From NCBI RefSeq assembly GCF_030818575.1, contig NZ_JAUTAL010000001.1, positions 2,232,001 to 2,296,000 of the forward strand: a stretch of DNA of 64,000 nucleotides. The letters are read 5' to 3'. The position numbers and the translations under genes were made by a program. The DNA comes from Chryseobacterium camelliae (GTDB lineage: Bacteria; Bacteroidota; Bacteroidia; Flavobacteriales; Weeksellaceae). Numbering within the stretch: position 1 is the first letter of the stretch; every line of letters starts with the position of its first letter. This document shows positions 33,245-41,449 of this stretch, one piece after another. The notes beneath the pieces are model-generated. The model did not search any database. It was not told where the DNA came from and saw only the letters and a list, made by a program, of their open reading frames with translations.

Positions 33245-33955
33245 TTATTACTGCTGTAGTTTTATATTTTCTCGCAGATCACAGCATATCACACAGATTT
33301 TTTCACGCATTTAAAAATCGTAGATTTTTAAAAACTAACGTGCTCTTCTGTTTTCAAAGCTATTTTCTTCATGATTCTTATGTGTCAAAAAAACTTTTGT
33401 GGCTGTTGTGTTTTTTTAATCTCTCTTGGATTAGCAGATTATTTTTCCTAGATGGATCACACCACTTTAATCGTTATTAAAAACCACCCCGTCAAAAATT
33501 CTCTAAATTTTCGCCACCCCTCCTAAGGAGGGGAATTTTGCAGCTTGTATTTCCGTAAACTGCAAAGATTTTACGTGCACATAAAAACCGTAGATTTTTA
33601 AAAACTGATGTGCTCTTCTTTTTTCAAAGCTGGCTCCTTAAGATTCTTAAGTGTCAAATAGCTTTTGTGACTGTTGTGGTTTTTAATCTTTCGCAGATTA
33701 ACAGATTATTTTTCCCAGGTGAATCACACCACTTTAATCCTTATTAACACCACCCCGTCAAAAATTCTCTGATTTTTCGCCAACCCTCCGGGGAGGGGAA
33801 TTTTGCAGCTGGTATTTTTGCAAGCTGCAAAGATATTACGTGCACATAAAAACTGTAGGTTTTTAAAAACTAATGTGCTCTTCCTGTTTTCAAAGCTGTT
33901 TTCTTCGTGATTCTTAAGTGTCAACTAGCTTTTATGACTGTTGTCGTTTCATACT
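33245..33955 (-). repeat. Dispersed structured repeat, block 3 (inverted)
   Basis: One short and two long copies of the repeat in the orientation opposite to blocks 1 and 2: CTCTTCTGTTTTCAAAGC, GTGTCAAAAAAACTTTTGTG, GGATCACACCACTTTAATC, CACCCCGTCAAAAATTCTC and GGAGGGGAATTTTGCAGC. It occupies most of the 33107-34118 gap; the rest is the pruA terminator and the upstream region of the small lipoprotein. Confidence 0.85.
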
Positions 33956-34118
33956 CATTAAACCTCCCTGACTCTTAGCTATGATGCAAATAATCAACTT
34001 ACCCATAATAAGCAGTTAAAAACAATGAATCATTAATATAAACTTAATGTAAATTATTCTAGAAATCTCAAATGGGAATGGTTATTGCTTACGCTAGGAT
34101 ACATTAAAATAGAACGTT

Positions 34119-34352
34119 ATGAAAAAAGTTATTCTAATCCTGAGCATCGGGATTTTTGCAGTAAGCTGCGGAACTAAAGAATCATCCATGTCAACCAGCG
34201 CAACAGATTCTACCGCAACAGATACCAGTGCTACTATGGACAATACCAGTGCTTCAACAATGGGTACTGATACCACAAGCACCAAGATGTCTAACCCGGA
34301 CAGCCTTAAAATGAGAACAGACTCTTCAGCAACTACTGCTCCGGCAAAATAA
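34119..34352 (+). CDS. Small Ser/Thr-rich lipoprotein
   Basis: 77 residues. The signal peptide ILILSIGIFAVSC has the lipobox cysteine at 17. The mature part is low-complexity, made of Ser, Thr, Asp and Met (TSATDSTATDTSATMDNTSA) without cysteine or aromatic residues, so it is probably disordered. A related exported small protein follows 127 bp downstream on the same strand. The function is unknown; such proteins are common surface or periplasmic lipoproteins of Chryseobacterium-type bacteria. Confidence 0.8.
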   Translation: MKKVILILSIGIFAVSCGTKESSMSTSATDSTATDTSATMDNTSASTMGTDTTSTKMSNPDSLKMRTDSSATTAPAK

Positions 34353-34478
34353 TCTGAAGATACATCATTTGCACCTGAAAATCCTCAGATCTTTTCTGTG
34401 GATTTTTTTGGTCCCTGTATAAAGGGTCCTTTATTTGTTATGATAAAGATACATTGCAAACCACTAAAAAAATATACT

Positions 34479-34688
34479 ATGAAAAAATTATGGCTGGGCG
34501 CTGCCATGGCAGCGATGTTCCTGGGAAGCTGTGCACAGGATAAAGAAAAAAGAGAGGAGTTCAAGGATGAACGCGATAAAAATTTTATGAGAAACAATCT
34601 GGGGGATACCGCCGTAAGCCATTCCGAACACGGAGCATCCGCAGATACCGCGAAAATAAAAACAGACAATACTGCTAAAGTGCGATAA
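34479..34688 (+). CDS. Small charged lipoprotein
   Basis: 69 residues from the ATG at 34479 (MKKLWLGAAMAAMFLGSCAQ); a longer frame upstream lacks a sensible start and would bury the signal peptide. The lipobox is LGSC. The mature part is highly charged, DKEKREEFKDERDKNFM then a Thr/Ser/Asp tail, and probably disordered. A good terminator follows after 8 bp. The function is unknown. Confidence 0.8.
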   Translation: MKKLWLGAAMAAMFLGSCAQDKEKREEFKDERDKNFMRNNLGDTAVSHSEHGASADTAKIKTDNTAKVR

Positions 34689-34695
34689 TAATCAT

Positions 34696-34726
34696 AAAGA
34701 AGCTGCTTTTTTAAGCAGCTTCTTTT
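34696..34726 (+). terminator. Terminator after the small lipoprotein gene
   Basis: AAAGAAGCTGCTT and AAGCAGCTTCTTT form a 13-bp stem with a T-rich loop and tail. The symmetry means it can also serve the convergent methyltransferase gene. Confidence 0.85.
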
Positions 34727-34745
34727 GTATGTTTAATGCTGGTAT

Positions 34746-35492
34746 TCAGCAGAAATATATCTTTGTTTTATATCTGAAATCTACCAGACCGGAGGTTTGA
34801 TATCTATTGAAAATCTGTTCCAATTCATGCATGATCTTATCATAGAGTGCACCCGATCTCGGCGTATAGGAGGACGACCGTGCACGGCCTTTGAACCCCT
34901 CGAGATCAAACCACTGCTGATGATCCAATTCCATATACCCTACTTTTTTGGGGCTGAAAAATGCCTTTATCTTCTCTTCATCGATATTTTTATGATTAAC
35001 AAATTTATATTCGCTGATATTGTCATAAAGTGCTTTTTCATAATCATTCAGTAAAGGAGATGACGCATCCCTTTCGTTCCATACCAAAACAATGTGGCCT
35101 CCGGGCTTTAAAATGCGCTCAAATTCTATTTTGGTTTTGGGAAGATCAAACCAATGAAACGCCTGTGCAGAGAAAATGACATCAACACTGGAATCTTCCA
35201 GGGTGGTGTTTTCAGAAGCACCATTTACGCTGATAAAATTCTCAGAATCCTTATAAATAGCCTCTGCGGCTTTCCTCATTTCATCATTAGGCTCTACAGC
35301 ATAGACGGTATAATGATGTTCCAAAAAAGGTTTTGATGAAAGCCCTGTTCCGGAGCCGATATCAGCAATAATCTTACGGTTATCCAGGTTCAACTGTTCT
35401 TCGAGTTTTTCCAGCATCTGCTCAGGATAGTCAGGTCTGAATTTGATATAGTCCTGAACCTTCAGGCTAAATCTTTGATAATTATTTTCCAT
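34746..35492 (-). CDS. Class I SAM-dependent methyltransferase
   Basis: 248 residues from the ATG at 35492 (MENNYQRFSLKVQDYIKFRP); seven residues longer from an upstream ATG. Motif I is IIADIGSGTGLSSKPFL (about 38-54). YAVEPNDEMRKAAE follows with the ribose-binding acidic residue. The post-I motif VDVIFSAQAFHWFD and GGHIVLVWNERD complete the Rossmann core. Relatives act on small molecules; the substrate cannot be told. It is a single gene with the upstream region 35514-35755 AT-rich. Confidence 0.88.
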   Translation of the reverse strand: MENNYQRFSLKVQDYIKFRPDYPEQMLEKLEEQLNLDNRKIIADIGSGTGLSSKPFLEHHYTVYAVEPNDEMRKAAEAIYKDSENFISVNGASENTTLEDSSVDVIFSAQAFHWFDLPKTKIEFERILKPGGHIVLVWNERDASSPLLNDYEKALYDNISEYKFVNHKNIDEEKIKAFFSPKKVGYMELDHQQWFDLEGFKGRARSSSYTPRSGALYDKIMHELEQIFNRYQTSGLVDFRYKTKIYFC

Positions 35493-35755
35493 AAGTGTAT
35501 TTGTTAAGGTCAAGCCTTGTAGATGAAAGCGATATGATCCGGGAGACTTAATCCTGCCATAGCCGGATTGCTTTCATATCATAAAGATACAAAAATTGGA
35601 GACTACAATAATTTTTATCCACTGCCGCAAACAAGACCAAATTAAGTAATATCCAGACAAAAAAATAATTATGAATTTCCGGCGTAACAATTTTCATCTT
35701 CATCCGACTTATGTGTCAACTTAATGATTACATTTGTATCGAAATGAAAATACAC

Positions 35756-36925
35756 ATGAAAAAAACAGCTCTATTATCCTCTCTGTTTATCAGCGCATTG
35801 GCACTGGCGCAGGGGATTAAATTTGAAGACAGTAATTTTGCCAATATCCTGGCTAAAGCCAAGAAAGAAAATAAACTGGTGTTTATAGACGCCTATGCTT
35901 CATGGTGCGGACCATGTAAACTGATGGCTAAAAATATTTTCCCGCTTCAGGCTGTAGGAGATTATTATAACGGGCATTTCATCAATGCAAAAATAGATAT
36001 GGAAAAGGGCGAAGGGGTGGACCTGGCTAAAAAATACAACGTAAAAGCCTTCCCTACTTATCTTTTCATTAACGGTAACGGTGAAGAAGTACACCGTACG
36101 TTAGGCTATGTGGAAGAAAAAGATTTCATCCAGTTTGCCAAGGATGCGGAAGATCCGAGTAAAAGACTGACTTCACTGAAGCAGAAATTTGAGAACGGAG
36201 AAAAGGATCCTGAATTCCTTAAAAACCTGGCCGGGCTTACCATCTATAATGATGCTCCGTTTGCAGCAAGGGTGCTGGAACGTTATTTCAAAGACAAAAC
36301 AGCCCTTGACCAGCAAGATGTGCAGATGCTTCTGGCCGGTATCCAGAGTACGGAGAGCCCTCTGTATGCTATTTTCCAGTCTAAAAAGGCGGATATTACG
36401 AAAGTCCTTCCTGCTGAGCGGTATGAGATGATTGATAAGAACATCAAGCTGAATACCATCGTAAAAAAAGCTTATGATGCCAATACCAAGAAGTGGAATG
36501 ACACTTATTTTTTAGCGGAGACCCAGAAATTCCTGACGAAGGATGAAGCTGAAAAGATTCTGAAAAGAGCCAAATCCAGCAGGGCATTAAAGGACAAAGA
36601 TATGGCAACCTATGAGAAGCTGAGCATGGAACTGTACAAAGACCCTTCTGCTGCCACTTCTGAGGAGCTGAATTCCCTTGCGTGGAACTTCTTTGAAAAT
36701 GTGACCAATAAAGCCTCCCTGGAAAAAGCAATTATCTGGGCGCAGGAATCGGTGAAGAAGCAGGAGAATTATGCCAATACAGATACGCTGGCCAACCTGT
36801 ATCATAAAGTAGGGGATAATAAAAATGCCAAGATTTGGGCTGAAAAGTCGATCCAGCTGGCGAAGGCCTCAGGGGAAGATTATTCGGATACTGAAAAACT
36901 GCTGAAAAGTCTCAGCATCAAGTAA
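35756..36925 (+). CDS. Periplasmic thioredoxin-fold protein with helical-repeat tail
   Basis: 389 residues from MKKTALLSSLFISALALAQG, a signal peptide cleaved near residue 19. The thioredoxin domain (about 25-130) has YASWCGPCKLMAKNIF with the CxxC redox pair and VKAFPTYLFINGNGEEV with the cis-proline. The C-terminal 230 residues are helical, with TPR-like features (NYANTDTLANLYHKVGDNKN, AKIWAEKSIQLAKASG). It probably reduces disulfides or chaperones exported proteins. A strong terminator follows. Earlier in-frame ATGs exist, but only this one puts the signal peptide at the N-terminus. Confidence 0.88.
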   Translation: MKKTALLSSLFISALALAQGIKFEDSNFANILAKAKKENKLVFIDAYASWCGPCKLMAKNIFPLQAVGDYYNGHFINAKIDMEKGEGVDLAKKYNVKAFPTYLFINGNGEEVHRTLGYVEEKDFIQFAKDAEDPSKRLTSLKQKFENGEKDPEFLKNLAGLTIYNDAPFAARVLERYFKDKTALDQQDVQMLLAGIQSTESPLYAIFQSKKADITKVLPAERYEMIDKNIKLNTIVKKAYDANTKKWNDTYFLAETQKFLTKDEAEKILKRAKSSRALKDKDMATYEKLSMELYKDPSAATSEELNSLAWNFFENVTNKASLEKAIIWAQESVKKQENYANTDTLANLYHKVGDNKNAKIWAEKSIQLAKASGEDYSDTEKLLKSLSIK

Positions 36926-36930
36926 TACAG

Positions 36931-36963
36931 AAGAAGCCGTCTCATTTTGAGACGGCTTCTTTA
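36931..36963 (+). terminator. Terminator after the thioredoxin gene
   Basis: AAGAAGCCGTCTC and GAGACGGCTTCTT form a perfect stem with an ATTTT loop and T-rich tail. Confidence 0.9.
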
Positions 36964-37048
36964 TTAATTAGAATAATTGATGTAATATCTATTTTTTCAA
37001 AAGTGTAAATAAATACAGTTCAACATCAATTCTAAATTTAAAGGTTTA

Positions 37049-37339
37049 CTAGAACCCTGTATTGTTGACCCCTGATGCACCAGCGCCACAGTTTTCGTCA
37101 ACCGTAACATTTACTGCCCAAGCTAAATCTTGATTAAAGGCCTGCGTACCTTCAGTAGTTGTTGTGTAGTAATAAGCAGTAATTGTCTGACCATTACATG
37201 GTAATGTAAAAGTAACAGTATAAACACCTCCGAATAATCCTCTGTTAGCATTTTCTTTTAGCATAGCTGATTCAACATTTTGATTAGCAAATGACAAAGC
37301 AGAAAAAGCTAAAGCTCCGATAACAAAATTTTTTTTCAT
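37049..37339 (-). CDS. Small exported protein downstream of a GLPGLI gene
   Basis: 96 residues from MKKNFVIGALAFSALSFANQ, a signal peptide. The mature part contains RGLFGGVYTVTFTLPCNGQT and a Thr/Tyr-rich strand (AYYYTTTTEGTQ), and ends DENCGAGASGVNNTGF; its two cysteines could form a disulfide. The start is 24 bp after the GLPGLI stop codon, so they are co-transcribed. I know no function. Secretion with its partner is inferred from both signal peptides. Confidence 0.75.
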   Translation of the reverse strand: MKKNFVIGALAFSALSFANQNVESAMLKENANRGLFGGVYTVTFTLPCNGQTITAYYYTTTTEGTQAFNQDLAWAVNVTVDENCGAGASGVNNTGF

Positions 37340-37363
37340 AAAATCCATTTTTAAAAGTTTATA

Positions 37364-38128
37364 TTAATCTAAAAAAACGTTAAGTTTTTTCACTTCTTCC
37401 AGTCCTCTTTTTTCGATATCTTTATTTACTATATTGTTGAATGGATACTTCAACCATTTATCTCTTGCTTTAAAAAAATCCTTTTTATCCTGTAGATCGA
37501 TAGTCGAAACTCTTTCCATTTTTATGATCTCTTTTTCAGATTTTTTAATACTGGCAGCAGAAAATTCTATAGTTTTATTTTTATTGTACACCTCTAGAAT
37601 AAGTCCTGGCAATCCCTTAAATCTAAAGGGGCCATCCGAAAAAGGAATTTCTGTAGTATACCAGGCATAAAAAGTATCATGTTCAGTATCAACTTTTGCC
37701 AATTGACATTTCATTCCTTGAATTTCTTTTGTTTCACTCATTAACTGCCAATTTAAAGAAGGTTCTTTAAAAGTATAAAAGTACATTCCCAAAGGAACGG
37801 TAGTAGTTATACCTTCACCATCTTTCCATACATTATGTCTGACTTTAGGTATTGCTGGTCTATTGGCATTAACATCAATCTTTTTCGGATCTATAGTCTG
37901 GGCGTAATCCTTTAAATACGCATAGTAACTTGCCATTGCTGGACTGAAATAAATCGATTTGTATTTATTGCACCTTAAAATCATATCAGACTCAGTAAAA
38001 TTTGCTCTATTTAATGAATCCGGAATTATTTTAAAATAGTAAACAACCTCAAGGCTTGCCTTATCCTTTTGAGCTGAATAAAGCAGGCAACTAAAGACAA
38101 ATATTAAAAGGACAATTTTACGAATCAT
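37364..38128 (-). CDS. GLPGLI-family protein
   Basis: 254 residues. A signal peptide (IVLLIFVFSCLLYSAQ) is followed by the YYFKIIPDSLN strand and, at about 165-190, FSDGPFRFKGLPGLILEVYN with the signature motif that names this Bacteroidota family. MKCQLAKV and TFYAWYTTEIP are also typical. The family's role is unknown; members are exported and often repeated in flavobacterial genomes. It heads a two-gene operon with the 96-residue exported protein. Confidence 0.9.
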   Translation of the reverse strand: MIRKIVLLIFVFSCLLYSAQKDKASLEVVYYFKIIPDSLNRANFTESDMILRCNKYKSIYFSPAMASYYAYLKDYAQTIDPKKIDVNANRPAIPKVRHNVWKDGEGITTTVPLGMYFYTFKEPSLNWQLMSETKEIQGMKCQLAKVDTEHDTFYAWYTTEIPFSDGPFRFKGLPGLILEVYNKNKTIEFSAASIKKSEKEIIKMERVSTIDLQDKKDFFKARDKWLKYPFNNIVNKDIEKRGLEEVKKLNVFLD

Positions 38129-38381
38129 AATTTTGAATTATTATAAAATAACAGATAATCTTCACGTTAGAAAGAATGATTTTCCTCTTATTAATACTAT
38201 AAATAATTGATCAGCTATATTTATAAAAAATATGAATATCTATCAAACCAGCAATAATACAAAGCAATAGTAAAATTCTTTTCTGTATGGTTTTGAATTT
38301 TGAAATTAATAATAATTTTTCTACACTAAAAGTATTTCGCGAAACTTTTTCTAAAGATGTAAAACATTTCCCTAGCTAACA

Positions 38382-38447
38382 ATTCCAAAAGGAATAAAAT
38401 GCTATTCCGTTTGGAATAAAAATATTCTGGTAAAAACATTATATTTA
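38382..38447 (+). promoter_or_regulatory. Promoter with two phased ATTCC-N4-GGAAT operators
   Basis: ATTCCAAAAGGAAT (38382-38395) and ATTCCGTTTGGAAT (38404-38417) are 22 bp apart, two helical turns. TATATTTA (38440-38447) is a near-consensus -7 box 20 bp before the XRE start codon. Autorepression by that XRE protein is likely. The rest of the 38129-38466 gap is AT-rich and featureless. Confidence 0.6.
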
Positions 38448-38466
38448 CAGTTCAATTTTCATTATT

Positions 38467-38847
38467 ATGAACAGCAGTATAGGATTTAAAATAAAAAAAC
38501 TCAGGGAGCAGAAAGAAATATCCCAGGAAGATCTGGCTTTCCGGCTTGATGTCTCCCAAAGCTATCTCAGTAAAATTGAAAATGGAGCCATTGAAAAATT
38601 AGACTTTATGTTTATGCAGAAAGTGGCCGACTTTTTCAAAGTAGAACCTCAGTATTTTCTGGAAGGTGATACTATTGTTAATAATAATATAGAAACAAGT
38701 AATAATTCTTCTGTAGGAAATATTGGTGATACAACAATCAACAGTACTGATCAAAATCTATTGGAGAATGTAATTAATAACCAACATCAGATCAATCAGC
38801 TGATGGAAATGCAGAATAAGCTAATCGAAAAGCTGCTGAAAAATTAA
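38467..38847 (+). CDS. XRE-family transcriptional regulator
   Basis: 126 residues. The HTH spans about 5-60: IKKLREQKEISQEDLAFRLD, then VSQSYLSKIENGAIEKL and FFKVEPQYFLEGD. A low-complexity linker rich in Asn, Ser and Thr (NNNIETSNNSSVGNIGDTTI) leads to a helical C-terminus (NQHQINQLMEMQNKLIEKLL) with heptad-like spacing, perhaps a coiled coil. Two phased inverted repeats in its promoter suggest autoregulation. No adjacent target gene is evident. Its terminator was split by the IS element. Confidence 0.88.
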   Translation: MNSSIGFKIKKLREQKEISQEDLAFRLDVSQSYLSKIENGAIEKLDFMFMQKVADFFKVEPQYFLEGDTIVNNNIETSNNSSVGNIGDTTINSTDQNLLENVINNQHQINQLMEMQNKLIEKLLKN

Positions 38848-38868
38848 AGCCCTATCAAAGTATAAAAA

Positions 38869-38882
38869 ATCCGCGGCCTCTT
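38869..38882. terminator. Left half of a terminator split by the IS element
   Basis: AATCCGCGG here and CCGCGGATT at 40323-40331 are complementary. With the IS and one TCTT copy removed they would form a hairpin shared by the convergent XRE and fabH genes. Confidence 0.6.
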
Positions 38883-38974
38883 AGACTGCACCCAAAATTT
38901 TAGACAAAATTAAACAATATTATTAGATGAAAGAGTTCGGTACATTACCGGGCTCTTTCCTTTTAGATTGAGTC

Positions 38975-39700
38975 TTATCCTGTCGTGGTTGTGTAGTAAT
39001 TAATGTATTCTTTTATTTCTTTTTTAAGTTCATCAATTGTTCCAAACTTCTTGGTGTAGAACATCTCAGATTTTAACGTCCCGAAGAAATTCTCTATCAC
39101 GGCATTGTCCAGGCAGTTTCCTTTTCTGGACATACTTTGGATGATTCCTTTTTCTTTCAAAAGTATCTGATAGGCTTTCATCTGATATTGCCAGCCCTGG
39201 TCCGAATGGAGAATGAGATTTTCCGTATTTCTGATTTTCCTAAGCCCCTTTTTGAGCATATTCACCACTTGTGCAAAGACTGGCCTTTCTGAAAGATCGT
39301 AACTGATGATCTCTCCGTTATAAAGGTCAATTATCGGGGACAGGTACAGTTTATTTCCAGAGACATTGAACTCCGTCACATCAGTTGCCCATTTGCTGTT
39401 CGGGCGGTCTGCCTGGAAGTTTCTCTCCAAAACATTCGGCGCTATACTGCCTTGTTCACCTCTATAGGACTGGTATTTCCTGACCCTTATGATACTTTTG
39501 AGTCCCAGAACTTTCATTAGTTTCATGACTGTCTTGTGATTGATGATAATTCCTTTTTCTTTCATTACCAAAGTGATGCGACGGTATCCGAACCGCCCTT
39601 TGTGCCTGTGATAGATCTGTTTTATCAAGGTTTTAATCTCTGCATATTTATCATTCTTCTGAAGCATTTTCTGATGGTAATAGAAACTGCTCCTGGCCAT
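38975..39700 (-). pseudogene. IS3-family transposase OrfB, C-terminus frameshifted
   Basis: Integrase-core transposase (rve) with DDE residues: WATDVTEFN, LHSDQGWQYQ and NCLDNAVIENFFGTLKSE. The upstream helical domain includes SSFYYHQKMLQKND and HKGRFGYRRITLVMK. The reading continues upstream of 39700 without a stop to the orfA overlap, so it is normally made as an OrfAB fusion by -1 frameshifting. The C-terminus stops at INYYTTTTG. An AC duplication near 38991 shifts the frame; correcting it restores YYNHDRIRLNLKGKSPVMYR and a stop at 38910. The copy is therefore damaged, or the base calls are wrong. Confidence 0.8.
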
Positions 39701-39741
39701 ACCTGTACAATCCAGTAGGACTGACAGATCATATTTTTGCC

Positions 39742-40269
39742 TTAATTCTTCGATGGCCTCTGCTTGTTCTTTTTGAGAGTTAAGGCGTCTAGCTTTTTTA
39801 GAAAATCGTTCTCGGCACGCAGCCTTTCGTTCTCCAATAAAAGTTCTTCTTCCCTTGTCAATGGCTTGTCGGACTTCCTTTTCTTACGTTTGTAATCACT
39901 CATTTTTTTTGGTCTTCCTGTAGGTTTGTTTTCCAAACCTAAAATACCACTTTTCTCGTAATCACGCTGCCAATTCAAGACGGTAGACTGGGCAGGGATA
40001 TCAAACCTGACACAAGCTTCTCTTTGTGAGATGAACTCCGTATTGATGGCTTCCAACACTTTAAGCTTGAACCCTGCGGAATAGCTTTTGTTTTTTCTCG
40101 GCTCTAATCCCGATATTCCGTACTTGTTATAAAAGCCGATCCACTTGCGAAGATTACTCTCGTTAAATCCTTTTTCTGTTGCTATAGATTCAATCGAACG
40201 ATAAGAATTTTTGTGAAGTTCGATACATTCCAATTTGAAAGCAACGCTAAATCTTTCTTTTCTATACAT
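39742..40269 (-). CDS. IS3-family transposase OrfA (HTH)
   Basis: 175 residues with two helix-turn-helix units typical of IS150-like OrfA: FKLECIELHKNSYRSIESIA (first) and AGFKLKVLEAINTEFISQRE, ACVRFDIPAQSTVLNWQRDY (second). The C-terminus is basic and coiled (LTREEELLLENERLRAENDF). The A AAA AAG slippery heptamer (minus strand, 39793-39799) lies near its end, giving the -1 frameshift that fuses it to OrfB. Confidence 0.9.
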   Translation of the reverse strand: MYRKERFSVAFKLECIELHKNSYRSIESIATEKGFNESNLRKWIGFYNKYGISGLEPRKNKSYSAGFKLKVLEAINTEFISQREACVRFDIPAQSTVLNWQRDYEKSGILGLENKPTGRPKKMSDYKRKKRKSDKPLTREEELLLENERLRAENDFLKKLDALTLKKNKQRPSKN

Positions 40270-40352
40270 AAATTAATGCCCCTAAAAAGTGTCTAACTTT
40301 TTGGGGGCAGTTCATCTTCAGACCGCGGATTCTTATTTAAAAAAATTCTTAT

Positions 40353-41375
40353 TTAATATTCGAAAAGGACGCTTCCCCATGTAAATCCGCTTCCGAAAGC
40401 AGAAAGCAGGACAAGGTCTCCCCTTTTGATCTTACCGCTCTCAATGGCTTCGCTTAAAGCGATGGGAATAGATGCGGCAGTCGTGTTTCCGTATTTCTGG
40501 ATGTTGTTGAATACTTTATCATCCGACAGACCGAATTTCTGCTGCACAAACTGGGCAATCCTTAAATTGGCCTGATGCGGAATAAACATATCCAGGTCTT
40601 CTATTGTTTTTCCAGCTTTGTCCAAAGCTTCCTGCATCGTCTGCGGGAAACGGGTTACCGCATGTTTGAAGACAAAATTTCCGTTCATGATCGGATAAAC
40701 TTCTTTGGAAGTCACCTGCTCAGGCTCTTTTCTCATCCTGTCGCTCCAGCCGAATTTGGATCCCGGGAACTGGGTACAGAGTTCATCTGCATATTTACCT
40801 TCAGAATGCATGTTCGTGGCTAGTATATCACCAGCCTGCTCATCCTGAGTCGCAGAAAGGACAATGGCTCCCGCACCGTCCCCGAAGATCACGGAAACAC
40901 CTCTTCCTTCATCGGAAAAATCCAGCCCGAATGAATGGACTTCCGCACCTACCACCAGAATATTTTTATATGTTCCGGATTTGATGAAAGCATTGGCTAC
41001 ACTCACCGCATAGACAAAACCTGAACACTGGTTCCTTACATCCAGGGCTCCTATGGTATCACAGCCCAGCATTTCCTGCAACAATACGCCGCAGCCCGGG
41101 AAATAATAATCCGGAGAAAGGGTGGCGAAAACAATATAGTCTATATCTTTAGCAGTGAGTCCTGCATTGTTTATGGCTTTTTCTGAAGCTTTAAAAGCGA
41201 GGTAGGCCGTGGTTTCCTGGGAATCATTCCTGTTCTTTCGGTGCCTTCTTTCCTTTATCCCGGTACGTTCCGTGATCCATTCGTCATTGGTGTTCATTAA
41301 TTCCGCTAGATCATCATTCGTAACAACATTATCCGGGACATAGAATCCGATTCCCTTTATTGAACTTTTAACCAT
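40353..41375 (-). CDS. fabH: 3-oxoacyl-ACP synthase III
   Basis: 340 residues. A thiolase-fold enzyme with the Cys-His-Asn triad: ALDVRNQCSGFVYA (Cys near 112), FIPHQANLRIAQFVQ (His near 263) and YGNTTAASIPIALSE (Asn near 293). It begins fatty-acid synthesis by condensing a primer acyl-CoA with malonyl-ACP; Bacteroidota typically use branched primers. The ITERTGIKERRH segment and the final SAFGSGFTWGSVLFEY are FabH signatures. It is a single-gene unit. Its terminator has been split by the IS3 insertion. Other fabH copies may exist elsewhere. Confidence 0.95.
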   Translation of the reverse strand: MVKSSIKGIGFYVPDNVVTNDDLAELMNTNDEWITERTGIKERRHRKNRNDSQETTAYLAFKASEKAINNAGLTAKDIDYIVFATLSPDYYFPGCGVLLQEMLGCDTIGALDVRNQCSGFVYAVSVANAFIKSGTYKNILVVGAEVHSFGLDFSDEGRGVSVIFGDGAGAIVLSATQDEQAGDILATNMHSEGKYADELCTQFPGSKFGWSDRMRKEPEQVTSKEVYPIMNGNFVFKHAVTRFPQTMQEALDKAGKTIEDLDMFIPHQANLRIAQFVQQKFGLSDDKVFNNIQKYGNTTAASIPIALSEAIESGKIKRGDLVLLSAFGSGFTWGSVLFEY

Positions 41376-41449
41376 ATCGTTTTTTTAATTTTGGCAAATA
41401 TAGAACTTATTGCATACATACTATTTTAAAATAGTAGTATTTTTACCAT

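Larger units (their letters stand above)
38883..40314 (-). mobile_element. IS3-family insertion sequence (IS150-like)
   Basis: 1432 bp with orfA and orfB and terminal inverted repeats: the left end reads AGACTGCACCCAAAATTTTA and the right end, reverse-complemented, TGAACTGCCCCCAAAAAGTT, sharing ACTGC-CCCAAAA and TTAGACA. Flanking TCTT copies (38879-38882 and 40315-40318) are the target duplication. The insertion lies in the loop of a terminator hairpin. Confidence 0.9.
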
